Origin: Aphelenchoides besseyi
Lineage: Eukaryota; Nematoda; Chromadorea; Rhabditida; Aphelenchoididae
Assembly (NCBI GenBank): GCA_024699855.1
Contig: JAMPIQ010000003.1
Coordinates: 2,976,001 to 3,040,000 of the forward strand
Length of the DNA stretch: 64,000 nt
Reading direction: 5' to 3'
The translations under genes were made by a program, and so were the position numbers. The notes under the pieces were generated by a model. That model was not told the origin of the DNA, made no database searches, and was given only the letters and a program-made list of their open reading frames with translations. Positions 46,801 to 58,847 of the stretch are shown piece by piece (positions within the stretch are counted from its first letter, which is position 1; every line of letters begins with the position of its first letter).

Positions 46801-49602
46801 ATTCGATTGGGCGAATTTCCACACGTTCTTCTCTTCGAAGTGCTTCAAAATGTCAATCTTACCACAGAACCCTTCTTTCGTGCACTTCTTCGTACGGCGG
46901 CTCGTAGCACTTTGAACAAACTGCGATCGAAACTTCAAATTGCAATTCCGGCGAGTTTGGGACGTTCGATGCTTGGCGTCATTGATGAATCTGGTTTGCT
47001 GCAAAGTGGTCAAGTTTTTGTTCGTTATACCATTAACATACAACAAAAACGTCCAGGACCGACGGCCGGACGAAGAACTGTCACGGGTCCGATTATGATC
47101 ACAAAGAATCCGATGATCGTGTCGGGTGATGTTCGAATGTTCGAAGCCGTCGACATTCCCGCCTTGAATCATCTCTGCGATGTTGTGGTATTTCCTCGTT
47201 GGGGTCCACGGCCACACACTGATGAGATGGCCGGTAAACAGAAGTGAGAAATGAAGAAACAAACGAGCGAATTTTAGGTTCCGATTTGGACGGTGATGAG
47301 TACAGTGTAATTTGGGATCCCGGTCTCTATCTTGATCACAACGAGCAGGCTTTCGACTACACGAGCCAAAAAGTTGCATCGACTCAGGTCGACGAGAACA
47401 AATTGCGGACACAAATGGCTGACTTCTTCATGAACTACATCACCAACGACTCTATCGGCAAACTGGCAACCGCCTTCTTGGTCAATTCGGATACATACGG
47501 AATTAAAAGTCAAGTTTGCGAGACTGTTGCAATGAAACATATGAGTGCTGTCGACTTTCCGAAAACAGGTATTCCGGCAACTCGCTTATCTAAAGAAGAG
47601 GATCCTCAACGCAAACCCGACTATTTGGAACAAGAACACAAACCCAACTATCGATCTCAACGTTTGAATGGCCGCTTATTCCGTCGAATCAAAGACATTG
47701 ACGCGGTTTTGGAGTCGTCGATCGAGGAGCAACTTAACCAACAACCGGAAATGGACGAACTCATTGAAGTCGATGGAGTGACTGAAATTCATAAGAAAAT
47801 TGCGATTGCCAACTTCGAGAAATATCAAGCCACAATGGAAAACATGCTCAACAGGTAATCTAAATCGTCTAAGAAGGTAATTGATGAATTCACTTAGATT
47901 TGGAATTAGTACGGAAGTCGAAGTGTTCTCAAATTCGTACGCTGCAATCAGAAAACAAATCAGTGACAAAGAAGAAGATGACATGTATGTGAACTAATCA
48001 GCTGGTCTTTTTGAACTTTTTTTAGGTCTTTCTTCAACACACGTAGATTGATCGAAGAGGAGTTGGAGAACATTTGTGCTCTACATCGTCGTTTATTCTT
48101 CGAGTCTTTCGAACCCACTGGCCAACGCTGGAAAGATTTGTTAGAGAAGACGCAGCGAAAGTCGAAGAAAAATGAGCGAGAAAATCGTTTGGTTCTGCTC
48201 GGCCGAATTCGCGATCCACCTCAAGAGCTTCAACGACTGGCGGTCGCGTACTACAAAGTTGCTTACTGTAAGCTCGTTTCAATCGACTTTTCTAATCAAA
48301 CTTTGCAGCACAACCGAATCAGAAGTTTCTTTCGTTCGCGTGGTTGACTGCCGATGTTTTGGCGAAAGTTCGATTGAATCGATTGCACGCACTCACAAGT
48401 CAGAATCTTCCCGTTCCACGCTTCTCGTTCGATCCGTTGAGCGACCATATCACCAAACACATCAACGGCTTCATTCAACACATTTCAACTGCCAAGTCGG
48501 ACAAGCTCGCGAAGTTCCGTCAACATTTGGAAACTGGAAGATTGTTGGACGAGGAACGTGCCAAAATGGCTCAGAAGAAGATCGTCATGTTCATGAATCG
48601 ACACGTTGGTTTGGACAAGTTGCTCTACTTCTGTTGGCGTTGGGGAGTAAAAAGAGAAGTCGTGAAGGATTATCGTCATCGCGAAACAGAACGACCGTTT
48701 CAATTCGTTCACGAAGACAAACCACCGGTTTCCTACGACATTATTCAATTACTTTTGACGTTCATTCAATTTGGTTTGAATGATTTTATTGGAGCAGAAA
48801 CGTTGGATCGCGCCTTCTTAGATGAAGGCGAGGGTGTAGTGAATTTGGAAGAACAACACGGTGGTTTGGGCAAAAAGTTCCTTCAATTCATGGAGTTCAT
48901 GTCTACTTTGCGTTTTGCCAATCTTCGACGTCAAACGTTCATCAAATTCGGTTATGCTTCAGCTTTCAACAACAGCGAATGGGTGGTTTTGCATCAGGTA
49001 ATTGCATTTGATCATTCAGTTTCGTGATTTTGGCGTTTTAGGCCGCTGAGAAAACCTACTACCAACTGTGCTACAACAACAGTTTTGCCGTTCTTCCGCA
49101 TTTCAAGAATCAGCTTCCGGAGAACCAAATTCAAAACACGGAGGTCGCGAATCCGACGCAAATCAACGGCGAGTCGTTTGCTTTTGAATTGCCGTTAGCA
49201 AGCCACAACATCATCAGCGATCAAACCCGTTTGAATATGTTGGCATACGTGACTGGTTGCTACGATTTGTCTTTTCGATCGCTGAATTCTCGTCACAACG
49301 GTTGGTTTTCAATATCAGATTCACGAACTGAGCTGTTTGTTTCAGAAATGACTGCACGAATTGTTGCTACGGTTGCCGGAACCTTCGACGCCGTCAACTC
49401 CTTGCGACGCATGTTGATGCCGTGGGGTTACATCAACGTCAATTTGAGTGCAAAATTGCTCGACAAAGCTCTTTCGTCGCAGGTCTTGCACAACGTGATG
49501 CATCTCGAGCGAAATTACAAGAAACAACGAAGCATCGAACATGAAACCAAATACCAACAACCGACTGCCGACACATCGGGATTCAATCAAACGAATTGTT
49601 GA
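43886..49602 (+). CDS. RdRP: Cellular RNA-dependent RNA polymerase (EGO-1/RRF-1 type)
   Basis: About fifteen exons from the ATG at 43886 (13 nt after a TTTTCAG that may be a trans-splice site) to the TGA at 49600-49602 give roughly 1,680 aa, the size of nematode EGO-1/RRF-1. The catalytic double-psi-barrel motif is intact: SDLDGDEYSVIWDPGLY (47280-47330), with all three Asp of DxDGD present. It is preceded by IMITKNPMIVSGDVRMFEAVD and DVVVFPRWGPRPHTDEMAG, the standard order for this family. The N-terminal third and the C-terminal 600 residues are helical and family-typical but less conserved. Such enzymes make secondary siRNAs on target mRNAs; those are loaded by WAGO Argonautes like the one at 12.6-15.9 kb. 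Introns are 37-50 nt and all exons keep frame, so the gene appears functional. Confidence 0.96.
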
Positions 49603-52600
49603 CTGATCTATTGATCTTACACTTTTAATAATATTTACTATATGCTTATTGTTATCTTAACCTAAAATCTTGCTATTTTATTGTTTATGTTGAATTGTTT
49701 TGTTTCAACTTAATTTTAACCATTGTTACTCTTTTAATAAACTTAAAAAAACAACCATTGACGGGTGCAGAATAGAGTTCTTGAAGCTCTTGGTTTGAAC
49801 TTTGTGTTTACAGAAACCGTTGGAATTCAGCGGATTTCGATCACCCGCAGCGGTTGGGACGACCTCAATTCCAAAGCTTTTGGATCTTCCGCTCAAGTTC
49901 GAGCATCGAGGATTAACACCGTCGAACGACTGAGCGTTTCGAAGGTCGATTTTTGTACGATTTGCATCGGAACAGATTGCTTGTGGACGAGTAATCTTGT
50001 TTTTTGAAGAACAAGTTCAAATGATAAGTGGGTTGAGAGCATGCAAATCCGCTTGTGCTTTCGAGTTTCTTTTTTTTGGCAACTTTCCCGACTTTTGGAA
50101 TCCAATGAGCGTTTGTTTGGAGTCACGCACTTGCCGCTCATTTCCGCTCTTCATGACCGTTGATTTGATTAGAGAGCTTCTTTTCGGTTCGCGTGACTAC
50201 TCGCAATTGACCGTTTGGGTAGAAATCTTTTCGTGTGGCCATTTATGGAGATTTATTGGATTAGCACGTTTGTTGTAGAGCTCCATTCGCGCGAATCCAA
50301 ACGGAAGAACATCGTTCTCTTCGTAGGATCGAGTGAAATTCGCTGGTGTGATTAGCGACCGAAAGAAAGAGAATTCGCGCGAAAGTTGCCCTTGAAAACC
50401 GAACGCTGAATTCGCGTTTACCTCCGCGCAAAAGAGTTCGATAACCGTCGACTAATCTTCGAAAGTTATTTTTGATGCGCACGATCGTTTCCGTTCGACG
50501 TCGATTTCACTTCAGAATTCCGGTTGAACAGAAGACGCGACGGTCAGCAAAAACAATTAGACGTCGAGTCTTCGGAGTCGCCGACGTCGAAAACTTTTCG
50601 CAATTTTTGTAACAAAAAAGTCGAAGGGCGGCCAACGTTCTTTTTTTTGTTGTTGAGATTGTTGCGATTTGTGCCATTGCGTTTGATTCGACTGCGTCTC
50701 ATTTGCATTTTCACGCAGCAGTGGACGGCATCGCGGCTCTCGATTTCTTCATCAATGCGAATTCGTCGGAATTCGGACCTTCATTCGATCGGTTTGATTG
50801 CACGCAAATTACTGCGCTTTCTCTTTTCAAACGTTTCGGCGCGTTTCCGTTTCCAAGTCCCCAATCCGCGGATGACAAACGAGCCGTCAAAAAATGCAAA
50901 TTAGTTCGCGCATTGAAAAACGAGCTCTTCGACTTATTTTTGAAGCTCTTGGTAATCAGAACTCTGCTTTTGAAGCCGCAAAGTCCCTTTTCATCCACGC
51001 AGTTTGTTGCAATTTCTTTCGATTTCTTTGCGTCATGATCCCACTGACTGGATCGGACGTTGTCTTCGCGCATTCGATTTGTTTTGCGCATCGTTGCGAG
51101 AAAGTGAGAGGAAACGTGTGAATATGCGAATTGGAATCTTTTCCTGTGAAATTCCACTGCGTATTCGAAGCCGTTTAAGGCCCGTGTCAATTGGCGAAGT
51201 GTGTTCGATACGAAAATAATCGTGACCTTCACCTTTCCGTTGAGGCGAATCGAATTGTCGTTGACGTACCGCTGGTTTTTTGGGTCGTCATTGTCGACGA
51301 TCTTCGAGTTCTAATTGAAGTGACATAACCAATCGCTTCCCGCGGCATCCTTCAAACGCTCTCGGCCATAAATACCGAGAGCGTTTACAAGCGACCATTG
51401 TTCGACAAGGACATTCTCCGTGGCTAATCGCACGGAAAACCCGCTTTTTCGGATTTGCCGCTCTTTTCGGAAACGCCGTTGCGCAACTTAACGGTACGCC
51501 TCGCTCAATTTCACGTAAACGAGCAGTAAACCTGTCGATTAATGCAAGAGAATTCTCGTCCGTTTACCGTATAGTTTCGACCAAAGACGGGAATCATAGT
51601 CGTCGTCCACTCGAAACACTTCAAACGTCCATCGACTTATCATTCCCATTGTCCATTTGATTACTCAGTCAATGACGTTGAGTGCTCAGTCGATTTACTG
51701 TTGAGGCCTCTTTATTACTGATTCCACGTCGTAATATCAAAACGTAAAGTCTCACCGCACAGTACTTCCTCGATCAACACATCGACGGCCAAATTTGGCG
51801 ACTTTTGTTTGCGCAGTGAATCTCAATTTCGACATTCAGCGGTTTTTTCACACCTTTGAATTGAACTAATTTCCCTCGGGACTCTTCGCTGTTGACGAAT
51901 CACTTAACGTTCCACTAGTCGCTCACTTAAGAACTGGTTGCCGGTGACTAAGCAGTTATTAACCGAACAATTCGTTTTGTACAATCGACTTCAACGGTTT
52001 TCAGTAGCCGAAGAGGTCGATCGTTTAGGATCGCAGCGGGAAAGTTTTTCGTTTGCGCGTCTCGTTGCCGTTAACTTCCAAAGCTCTTCGCTGAAATCTT
52101 CAGAGACTCATGGACTGATGAAGTTAATTGGACGAATGAGTGACCGGAGCGAAGTGATGATCTGCCGCGAATTTGACTCTCTCGCTTATGATTAATCGCT
52201 TTTTTTCGATTTGTTGAAGCGCTGAGATTGAAAACTTGGTTGTGAAACTCAATTAGTTCTGTCGTTTCATGAGACAAACCGATGGGGGGGAACTGATGAG
52301 CAAAACTACGACTCGGCCACTTGAACGGTCATTTTCGAGTACTTTCGACGACTTCGAAGCTCTTCAATTGATTTTGTCCCATTCATTCGTTTGCTGACCA
52401 CAGAGTTTGCTGCCTCGAGGTCAATCAAAATTCGGACTTTTGATTCTAATTACGTGAAACAACATCCGGCAATTATAGCCGGTAAGATAAGATCGTGGAC
52501 TATGCAAGTGCAGTGGAGGGTCGAACTCAGTGCGCAGTACGAAATGGTCGACCGGTTGTGACCGTTGGATCGGACGGATTTTCTCACCATTTCGGTGTCC

Positions 52601-54032
52601 ATTGGCCAAAACGAAAGCTGCGCAAACATTGCGGGCGAATTTTTTATGAAATAGACGCTCCTGTGTAACGGTTATGGAAACGTTTACTGCCGTCGAAACT
52701 GTGCATTTTGATTTCAAAAGTCGTTTTTGTTCATTGGAACCAATCGATCTTGTTGGAGCTAAGATCAAAACTGACCATTTGTCATCCCGAAAACAAGCGA
52801 GTAATTTCGCCAATTTGTCTTAAACAAAAAACGAGGATCTCCGTTTAATCGCGGCTACTTAGTTGTTCTGAAGCGCAAGTTCCTCCAATCGATCTTTCAA
52901 TCTAGTTGCCATTGGATCCGATTGCTTAGCTTAACAAACACGTGTGTTGATTATGTCCACTTGTTATTCGATCAACTTCCGATTATTCTCCAATTGAATG
53001 CGAACAATCAAGTTCTCTTTTCATATTCACGTTCTGCAAATCATGTAAATTGATGCCGATCAACGTCTTCTTCAGCTGTTTGATCGCTACAATCCTCTCC
53101 GTTCAACCGATCGCGTAATCCAATCAGTTCGGTCTCGAAGTTCGGTTGCGACTGTTGCGATCGCACAGTCGAAATTAGCGTCCACTTCATCAGTTGACTA
53201 AACGCGGGCTTCAAGTCCGTTGTGCGGAACTACGAAACCGACCACAACGTTTATTGTCGTTAGCTGTCAGTTTTCATAATCTCGGTTGTTTTCTTCGTTT
53301 TCTTGTAATCAGATTAGCACAACCGACAAGGTGGTTTGTTTCGATCTCTCAGCATTGTCTACGCAAATTTTCAAGTAACGTGTCGATTCGCACTTCCAAA
53401 CACCCAACGCTAATATCCGATCTCTGTGGTACGAAGCCGTCAAGTGGCCACAAAGCTCCAAAAATCGTTTCGACGTGGCGGTCAGTAGCGCAAATAGAAT
53501 TCGAAACTGACAGCCGATATAACTGCGCACGGAAAATTCGATCGACAGGTGAGTTTGCGACAAAAACAGTCGCTCCACATCTCTTTGTTGTTTTCGGATT
53601 AAACTGACTCACTGATCTTTGCCCTCAAAACGGTCGAGATCTACGAAATCGTTCTACCTATGAGTTTTGTGTTTTCGTTTATTCGATTTGAAGCCTAATG
53701 ATATGTCAACATTCGGTCTTGCATATTTCATGAATGACGGCACGTGTGAAGTCGAATCGTTCATTCATTCCTAATAGACAGCGGCTCTTTGTGGGGTCCG
53801 GTTTCAAACTTAACGCCTTTCATCTAACGGATTCCTTTCGTTTCCGCCAATCAACACAAATTTTACGACATTTGCGCGTTCGACTTGTTTTCTTCTTATT
53901 CGCGCCCATGCCGCAATACCAATGACTCAATTTACGACTTTAGGTCTTTCACGTCAAACGGACGATCTCAGCCGTTACATTCATTTGCTAATTCACAACT
54001 TAGCATCTCGATCCTGTTCCCTAATCACAGCC
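49603..54032. other. 4.4-kb stretch without a recognisable gene
   Basis: This is the longest gene-free block of the window. A poly(A)-rich RdRP 3' flank (AATAAA near 49737) is followed by sequence rich in CGA/TCG words. Several frames stay open for 70-170 codons on both strands (for example minus 51232-50711, plus 53194-53607), but none shows a family motif, signal peptide or credible exon chain. A G-run (GGGGGG) occurs at 52284. It could be a regulatory domain for the downstream developmental-type receptor gene, a long non-coding RNA, or the long 5' region of that gene. Confidence 0.5.
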
Positions 54033-55122
54033 ATGAGATTCTGTCTGTTGGCTACCACGCTGTTTGCTTTCTGGGCCAACTGTGCCGCTGGTCAGCCGCC
54101 AGCACCGACTGAAGAATGTTTGAAGGCGAACAAACAGTGCGAAGAGAACACCGATTGTATTCATCGACTCGCAGTTTTGCAATCCGCTTGGTAAGTTCAT
54201 CGATTTACGGCTCAGTACGAAAGTGTCCGAGAGCTCAACAACTTTGCGGGTTCTCTCAATCGTGCTGTAGCCTCTGTGGTCAGCGGAGTTACTTCCGAGC
54301 AAACGAAGAGATGAAAGCGAAAATCTTCTGCAATGACCGCTCGTTTATTTGCACAAATCTGTTCGGCTTGACGGTCATGCATCTAAAACACAGGCCGATG
54401 AAAAAACCGCGATCACCTATTGCTGTCTATTTTTAGCTACACCACAAACTCCGTTGTTGTTTAAAAGAACCGTTTGTTTTCAGCGTTACGAACACATGTC
54501 AACCTCAATGTCGTGAATCCGCATTGAATTTGTATCAGAACCGAGAGGGCCGTCAACTTCTTCGTACCGATGCCTCTTGTATCCCGGGTCGGTACGAACT
54601 GGAGAAGTGTGGACTACTGCCACTACGTGCTCCTAAACATTGTCAATTAGCAAAACTAATCTGTGAAACCGACTTGCAATGTAACGCTAAATGGGAAGTT
54701 TTCATCAGTGAATGCGAAGCCGAAACATCTCAAGGACGCTGTTCGCCGCAATGTCGTTTGCATTTGAACAACACGTTAGCAACATACCATGGCGCCGGAT
54801 TACAAGGCTGCACGTGTACTGATAAAGACGATAGTCGTTGTGTTCAGTTACGTGACTTTACGCTTCGCACCTGTTTACAACCGGTTAGTTGTGGCTATTT
54901 GATGGTATCGTTTAATCCGCTTTTTAGGATTCACCGCTTCCAACACCGCCGCCAGTAACCGACAACAACATTCCCGACTTTATTAAAACGAACCAAATCG
55001 AACAGCATCCGGCAAGTGCCGATCCGGGAGACATTCCGGAGCCCGATTCAGCGGCTCAGCACTTTGCAAGTTTCATTGTTTGTGTTTCCTCAATGTTCCT
55101 ATGGTTCATTGCACGATTGTGA
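54033..55122 (+). CDS. GAS1/GDNF-receptor-alpha-like GPI-anchored protein
   Basis: Three exons (54033-54190, 54484-54883, 54928-55122) join exactly to 250 aa. It has a signal peptide (MRFCLLATTLFAFWANCAAG), then two cysteine-rich GDNF-family-receptor/GAS1 units. These are C-x6-C-x5-C in CLKANKQCEENTDC with CQPQC, and KHCQLAKLICETDLQCNAKW..CSPQCRLHLN..GCTCTDKDDSRC. A Pro/Asp-rich linker follows (PLPTPPPVTDNN), then a hydrophobic C-terminus (FIVCVSSMFLWFIARL) that looks like a GPI-anchor signal. GFRalpha/GAS1 proteins are cell-surface co-receptors (GDNF/RET, Hedgehog). The ligand here is unknown. The first intron (293 nt) is much longer than its neighbours and the gene follows a 4.4-kb gene-free region, which fits complex regulation. 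Confidence 0.88.
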
Positions 55123-55316
55123 TGCCATTGAGTTCGAATTGCCATTCTCCTGCAGTTTCGGTCCCTATTTATCCGCTTCTTTCATTCATTTGGTGCAAAT
55201 CAACCCGATTAGCAGTTTTGTACAGTCGAATAACAACAAACGAGTCTTCACAGCGATTTCCTATGACATTCTTTAAATTTATTTGTTTTCTCGTAAATAA
55301 ACACACAGAAACGTTT

Positions 55317-55629
55317 TCATTTCGTTTGATTATCGGCTTCCGACTCGATTGCCGTTTCTTCGGACGCTTCTTCTGGAGTCTCAGGATCGTCTATCTGAAC
55401 AAACAAGAAGTCAGATCGTAGGGTCTACTAACCACTTTCAACATCTGAAGGCATTTCACGAAAATTTCTTTGTCGAAATTGAATTTGATGGCTATCGCAG
55501 CGCCGATGATTCCGATTACGTTGCCAAGACTGAAAACGAAGTTAGTCGAATAACCAACCCGAAGAGTTACATTATGGCTCCCAAACAGAGAAACTGCGAT
55601 TTCTGATCCAAAGTCGAGTACTCGGACAT
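55317..55629 (-). CDS. 76-aa single-pass membrane protein, possibly mitochondrial (STMP1-like layout)
   Basis: Three small exons (55629-about 55574, about 55531-55433, about 55391-55317) give a 76-aa protein. It has a short polar N-terminus (MSEYSTLDQKSQF), one long hydrophobic helix (LCLGAIILGNVIGIIGAAIAI), a charged segment (KFNFDKEIFVKCLQML) and an acidic end (DDPETPEEASEETAIESEAD). The LGNVIG-in-helix followed by a charged tail recalls short transmembrane mitochondrial proteins, but the match is weak and no name is claimed. The gene starts 155 bp from the RCL1 start on the other strand, so the two share a divergent promoter. Confidence 0.7.
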
Positions 55630-55783
55630 CTTCCCGGAAATAGGAGTTTGTTGACAGACGTCATCGAAGATCGTCAATGCAAAACGACTTTCGATTGGAA
55701 AACTTCTGATCGACGTTCTTTGGCTTCCCGAGTGAAATCTTGAAATTGTTTGGGATCTTTGTTGATTTGAGTGAACACACAAA

Positions 55784-57221
55784 ATGATGGAGGGATCGGC
55801 AGAGTTGAGATTCGAGGGTTGTAACTTCTTTCGGCAGCGTATTTGTTTTTCGTTGTTGAGCGGCCGTCCACTGACAATCGTTCACATCCGCTCCTTGGAT
55901 GAGAATCCGGGAGTTCAAGGTAAGAAAATAAACGAATTTTGTTTTCTATTCTTTTGTTCAGAACACGAAACCAAACTTCTCGATCTGCTCAACGAGGTAA
56001 CTAATGGCACGAATGTGACGATCAACAAAACCGGTAAGAAGTCGTTCGAAGTTTGTTTCACTATTTGTCCAGGTACCCAAGTGCGATTCGAACCGGGAAT
56101 GTTGAACGGTGGAAACGTTGAATTCGACTGCGGTGCCTCTCGATGTTTGTCGTATTTTCTCGAACCGTTGGTTTTGTTGGCACCGTTTTGTGGTCGACCG
56201 TTGGAAGTGAAATTGCGCGGAGTAACGAACGATTATCGTGAGTTGTCCGTTGACGCGATTCGTGCGTGTTGGCTGCCGGTTTTCAACAAATTTATACTCG
56301 ACGACGAAGCATTGGCCATTAAGGTAATCAACGTTCTAAACGAACGCTACATCTTTCTATTGCAGATTAATGCACGAGGCTTTTCGACCGAAGGCGGCGG
56401 TGAAATCGTGTTCACGAGTCCGGTCGTTAAGAAGCTGCGACCGGTCAAAGTAAGTTTTGAATTCTCTTGCCTTCATATTCCATTCTTTCAGCGACTGAAT
56501 CCCGGCAAAGTACGTAAAATTCGAGGCCTCGCTTACGTCTGTCGTGTATCCCCCTCGTTCGCCCACCGAATGGTGGATTCGGCGAAGAAGATGCTTCGCG
56601 GTTTTATCTCTGATGTTTACATCACCGTCGATCAACGGAAAGGTCCGCAGTCCGGAAAGTGAGTCAATGACGGTCGTTCGATTTCTAATCGGAGTTTTAG
56701 ATCGCCAGGTTTTGGAATATTTTTGACTGCCGAAACAACCGAAGGCATCTTCTATCACGGTGAATCGATGTCTAAACCTGCGGGCACGACTGATGAACCG
56801 GCAACAGCTGAAGAAGTTGGAATCGAAGCTGCACAAAAATTACTCAGCGAAATCTATCGGGTCGGTTAGACGTCAAAGTAGTTTTTAAAGATCTGAATGT
56901 TCAGGGCGGTTGTTGCGACACAACTGCACAACCACTGGCAGCCACTTTCATGGCACTTGGCGATCGTGACATCTCGAAATTTCTGTTTGGTCAACAGTCA
57001 TTGCAAACGTAAACTCCGACCTTTATTCGTTCATTCGTGTGTTTAGAAAATACATTTTGGAAGATCTACGCACCTTCTTTGAACATAACTTCAAAGTCGA
57101 CAAAATGAAGAACATCGAAGACGAGTCACTGCTTCGAGAAATCGGTCCCGGCTCAACTGAGAAAGCGACTTTCACGTGTTTGGGCGTCGGATTCCTGAAC
57201 CTGAACAAAGGAGTTTTGTAA
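55784..57221 (+). CDS. RCL1-like: RNA 3'-terminal phosphate cyclase-like protein (RCL1)
   Basis: Exons from the ATG at 55784 to the TAA near 57221 encode about 380 aa. Motifs in order: LRFEGCNFFRQRICFSLLSGRP, IRSLDENPGVQ, EVTNGTNVTINKTG, GGNVEFDCGASRCLSYFLEPLVLLAPF, ARGFSTEGGGEIVF, RKIRGLAYVCRVSP and FGIFLTAETTEG, ending with GPGSTEKATFTCLGVGFL. This is the RCL1 branch of the cyclase fold, which is not a cyclase but is needed for 18S rRNA processing (A2 cleavage, with BMS1) in the nucleolus. All introns are 38-45 nt. The stop is 162 bp before the torsin gene on the same strand, an operon-like gap with AATAAA near 57267 and a TTTAG near 57366. Confidence 0.95.
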
Positions 57222-57383
57222 TTGATTTGGAAAGTTGTTGATGTTTGTTAATTTTTTGTTGGTTTGAATAAAAGAAATTGATTGTTGACCGCATCTTTCT
57301 GTCGTTGGTATTCCCGAACCGTCAAGTACTTGTTTATGAGCGTTGATTTTGCTTAACGAACTGAATTTAGTGCCTGATTAACA

Positions 57384-58637
57384 ATGAGGTTAATCACATG
57401 TTTCATTTTCTTTGTAACCTGTACAGTCGTTTCTGCCGAACTTTTCAGTCTGTCAACTGGAGCAGCACTCATCTCTGCGGCCGGAGGAATTTTTGGTGGT
57501 TATCGTTATATCAAATGTAAATTCGTTGAGTGTTGTGACGACACGTGGATCTACACGAATGCCTCGTCGAGTAGGTTGTTGCTGTTCTTAGTCTTAGAGA
57601 GTAGTTTCAGACCTACAAGAATTATTGGACGATAAACTTTACGGTCAACATTTGGCAAAAGACATAATCATACGATCGATCGCAGCGCACATGCAAAACA
57701 AGTGAGTTGTCTTGACTTTTGCTGTTCATTATTTCAAGCGTAGAAAACCGAAGAAAGCTCTCGTTCTGAGCCTTCACGGATGGACGGGTTCCGGGAAAAA
57801 CTACGTGTCATCGATTTTGGGCAAATCACTGTATCATCAAGGACCTGAAAGTCAGTACATGCATCTTTTCGTTTCAACGTTACATTTTCCACATCCCGAA
57901 GAGGTCTCAAAATATCAAGTTAGTTGTCAGAAAGTCTTCGATATAAACGAAATTTGCAGAAAAAGATTCGCGAATGGATAGTCGGCAATATCACCAACTG
58001 CGAACGATCATTGTTTATTTTTGACGAAGTTGACAAACTTCCGATTCAAGTCATGGATGCTGTACGACCGTTCATTGACTTTTACGAGCGAATCGGAAGT
58101 GTTGATCCTCGGAAGAGCATCTTTCTGTTTTTAAGGTTTGTTTCTTTTGCTCGAACCAAACGAATGAGTTTTTTAGTAATGCTGGTGGGACGGATATCGC
58201 AAAACAAGCGCTAAAACATCACCAGAACGGATTGCCACGAGAACAACTCGGTCATCGGGATCTTCAAGAGCTCATTCAAAACTGTGCTTACAACGAGGGA
58301 GAAGGTGGATTGAAGAAGAGTGAACTGGTCGCCAGACATCTGATCGACGTTTTTGTTCCGTTCTTACCGTTAGAAAGAAGACACGTACGTATGTGTGTCG
58401 AGGATTACATGCAAGAAAACGGCTACCAAATTACTGACGAGCGAGTCGAAGCGATTGTTAATGAAATGGTCGTAAGTTTTAAGGCTAATATCAAGCGAAT
58501 ACGAAACTCCAATTCAGTTTTTTCCTCGTGATAATCCGCTCTTCTCGACGTCGGGATGCAAATCTGTGGCTCAAAAGGCAGACTTCTTTTATGCTCACGA
58601 GAAAGACCAATTGCGTCGATCTGAAGATGACTTATAA
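57384..58637 (+). CDS. torsin: Torsin-family AAA+ ATPase
   Basis: From the ATG at 57384 a signal peptide (MRLITCFIFFVTCTVVSA) and hydrophobic N-terminus precede the AAA+ core. That core contains QELLDDKLYGQHLAKD, Walker A GWTGSGKN (the torsin form with Asn instead of Thr), Walker B LFIFDEVDKLP, the NAGG motif after an intron near 58172, and the sensor-II GCK motif in FSTSGCKSVAQKADFF. It ends at 58635-58637. Cysteines CKFVECC lie N-terminal as in family members. Torsins act in the ER and nuclear-envelope lumen with LAP1/LULL1-type cofactors, remodelling membranes and nuclear pores. In C. elegans OOC-5 is the best-known member. Six or seven exons with 38-45-nt introns. Sits just downstream of RCL1. 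Confidence 0.94.
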
Positions 58638-58847
58638 TTGCAAACAGTGTTCGAAAGATTCGTGAAAGGTCGTGGAATAACTTGCCCTTCTGTACATTTT
58701 GTTTGAGTTTTATTTCGTTTTCGAATCTTTTTGTAAATTAGCGCAATTTTGTTTATTCTTTTATTCGCCTCATACAACTACGGGAACAAATTTCCAACCA
58801 TTAAAGTTTCTAATTCAAAAGTTTATTGTTGTGAAAAAGACATGATT

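Noticed and set aside
46693..47412. 239-codon minus-strand frame opposite the RdRP
   Set aside because: Lies fully antisense to conserved RdRP exons and has no motif.
50711..51232. 173-codon minus-strand frame in the gene-free block
   Set aside because: No ATG-linked signal, domain or splice partner; overlaps equally long frames on the other strand.
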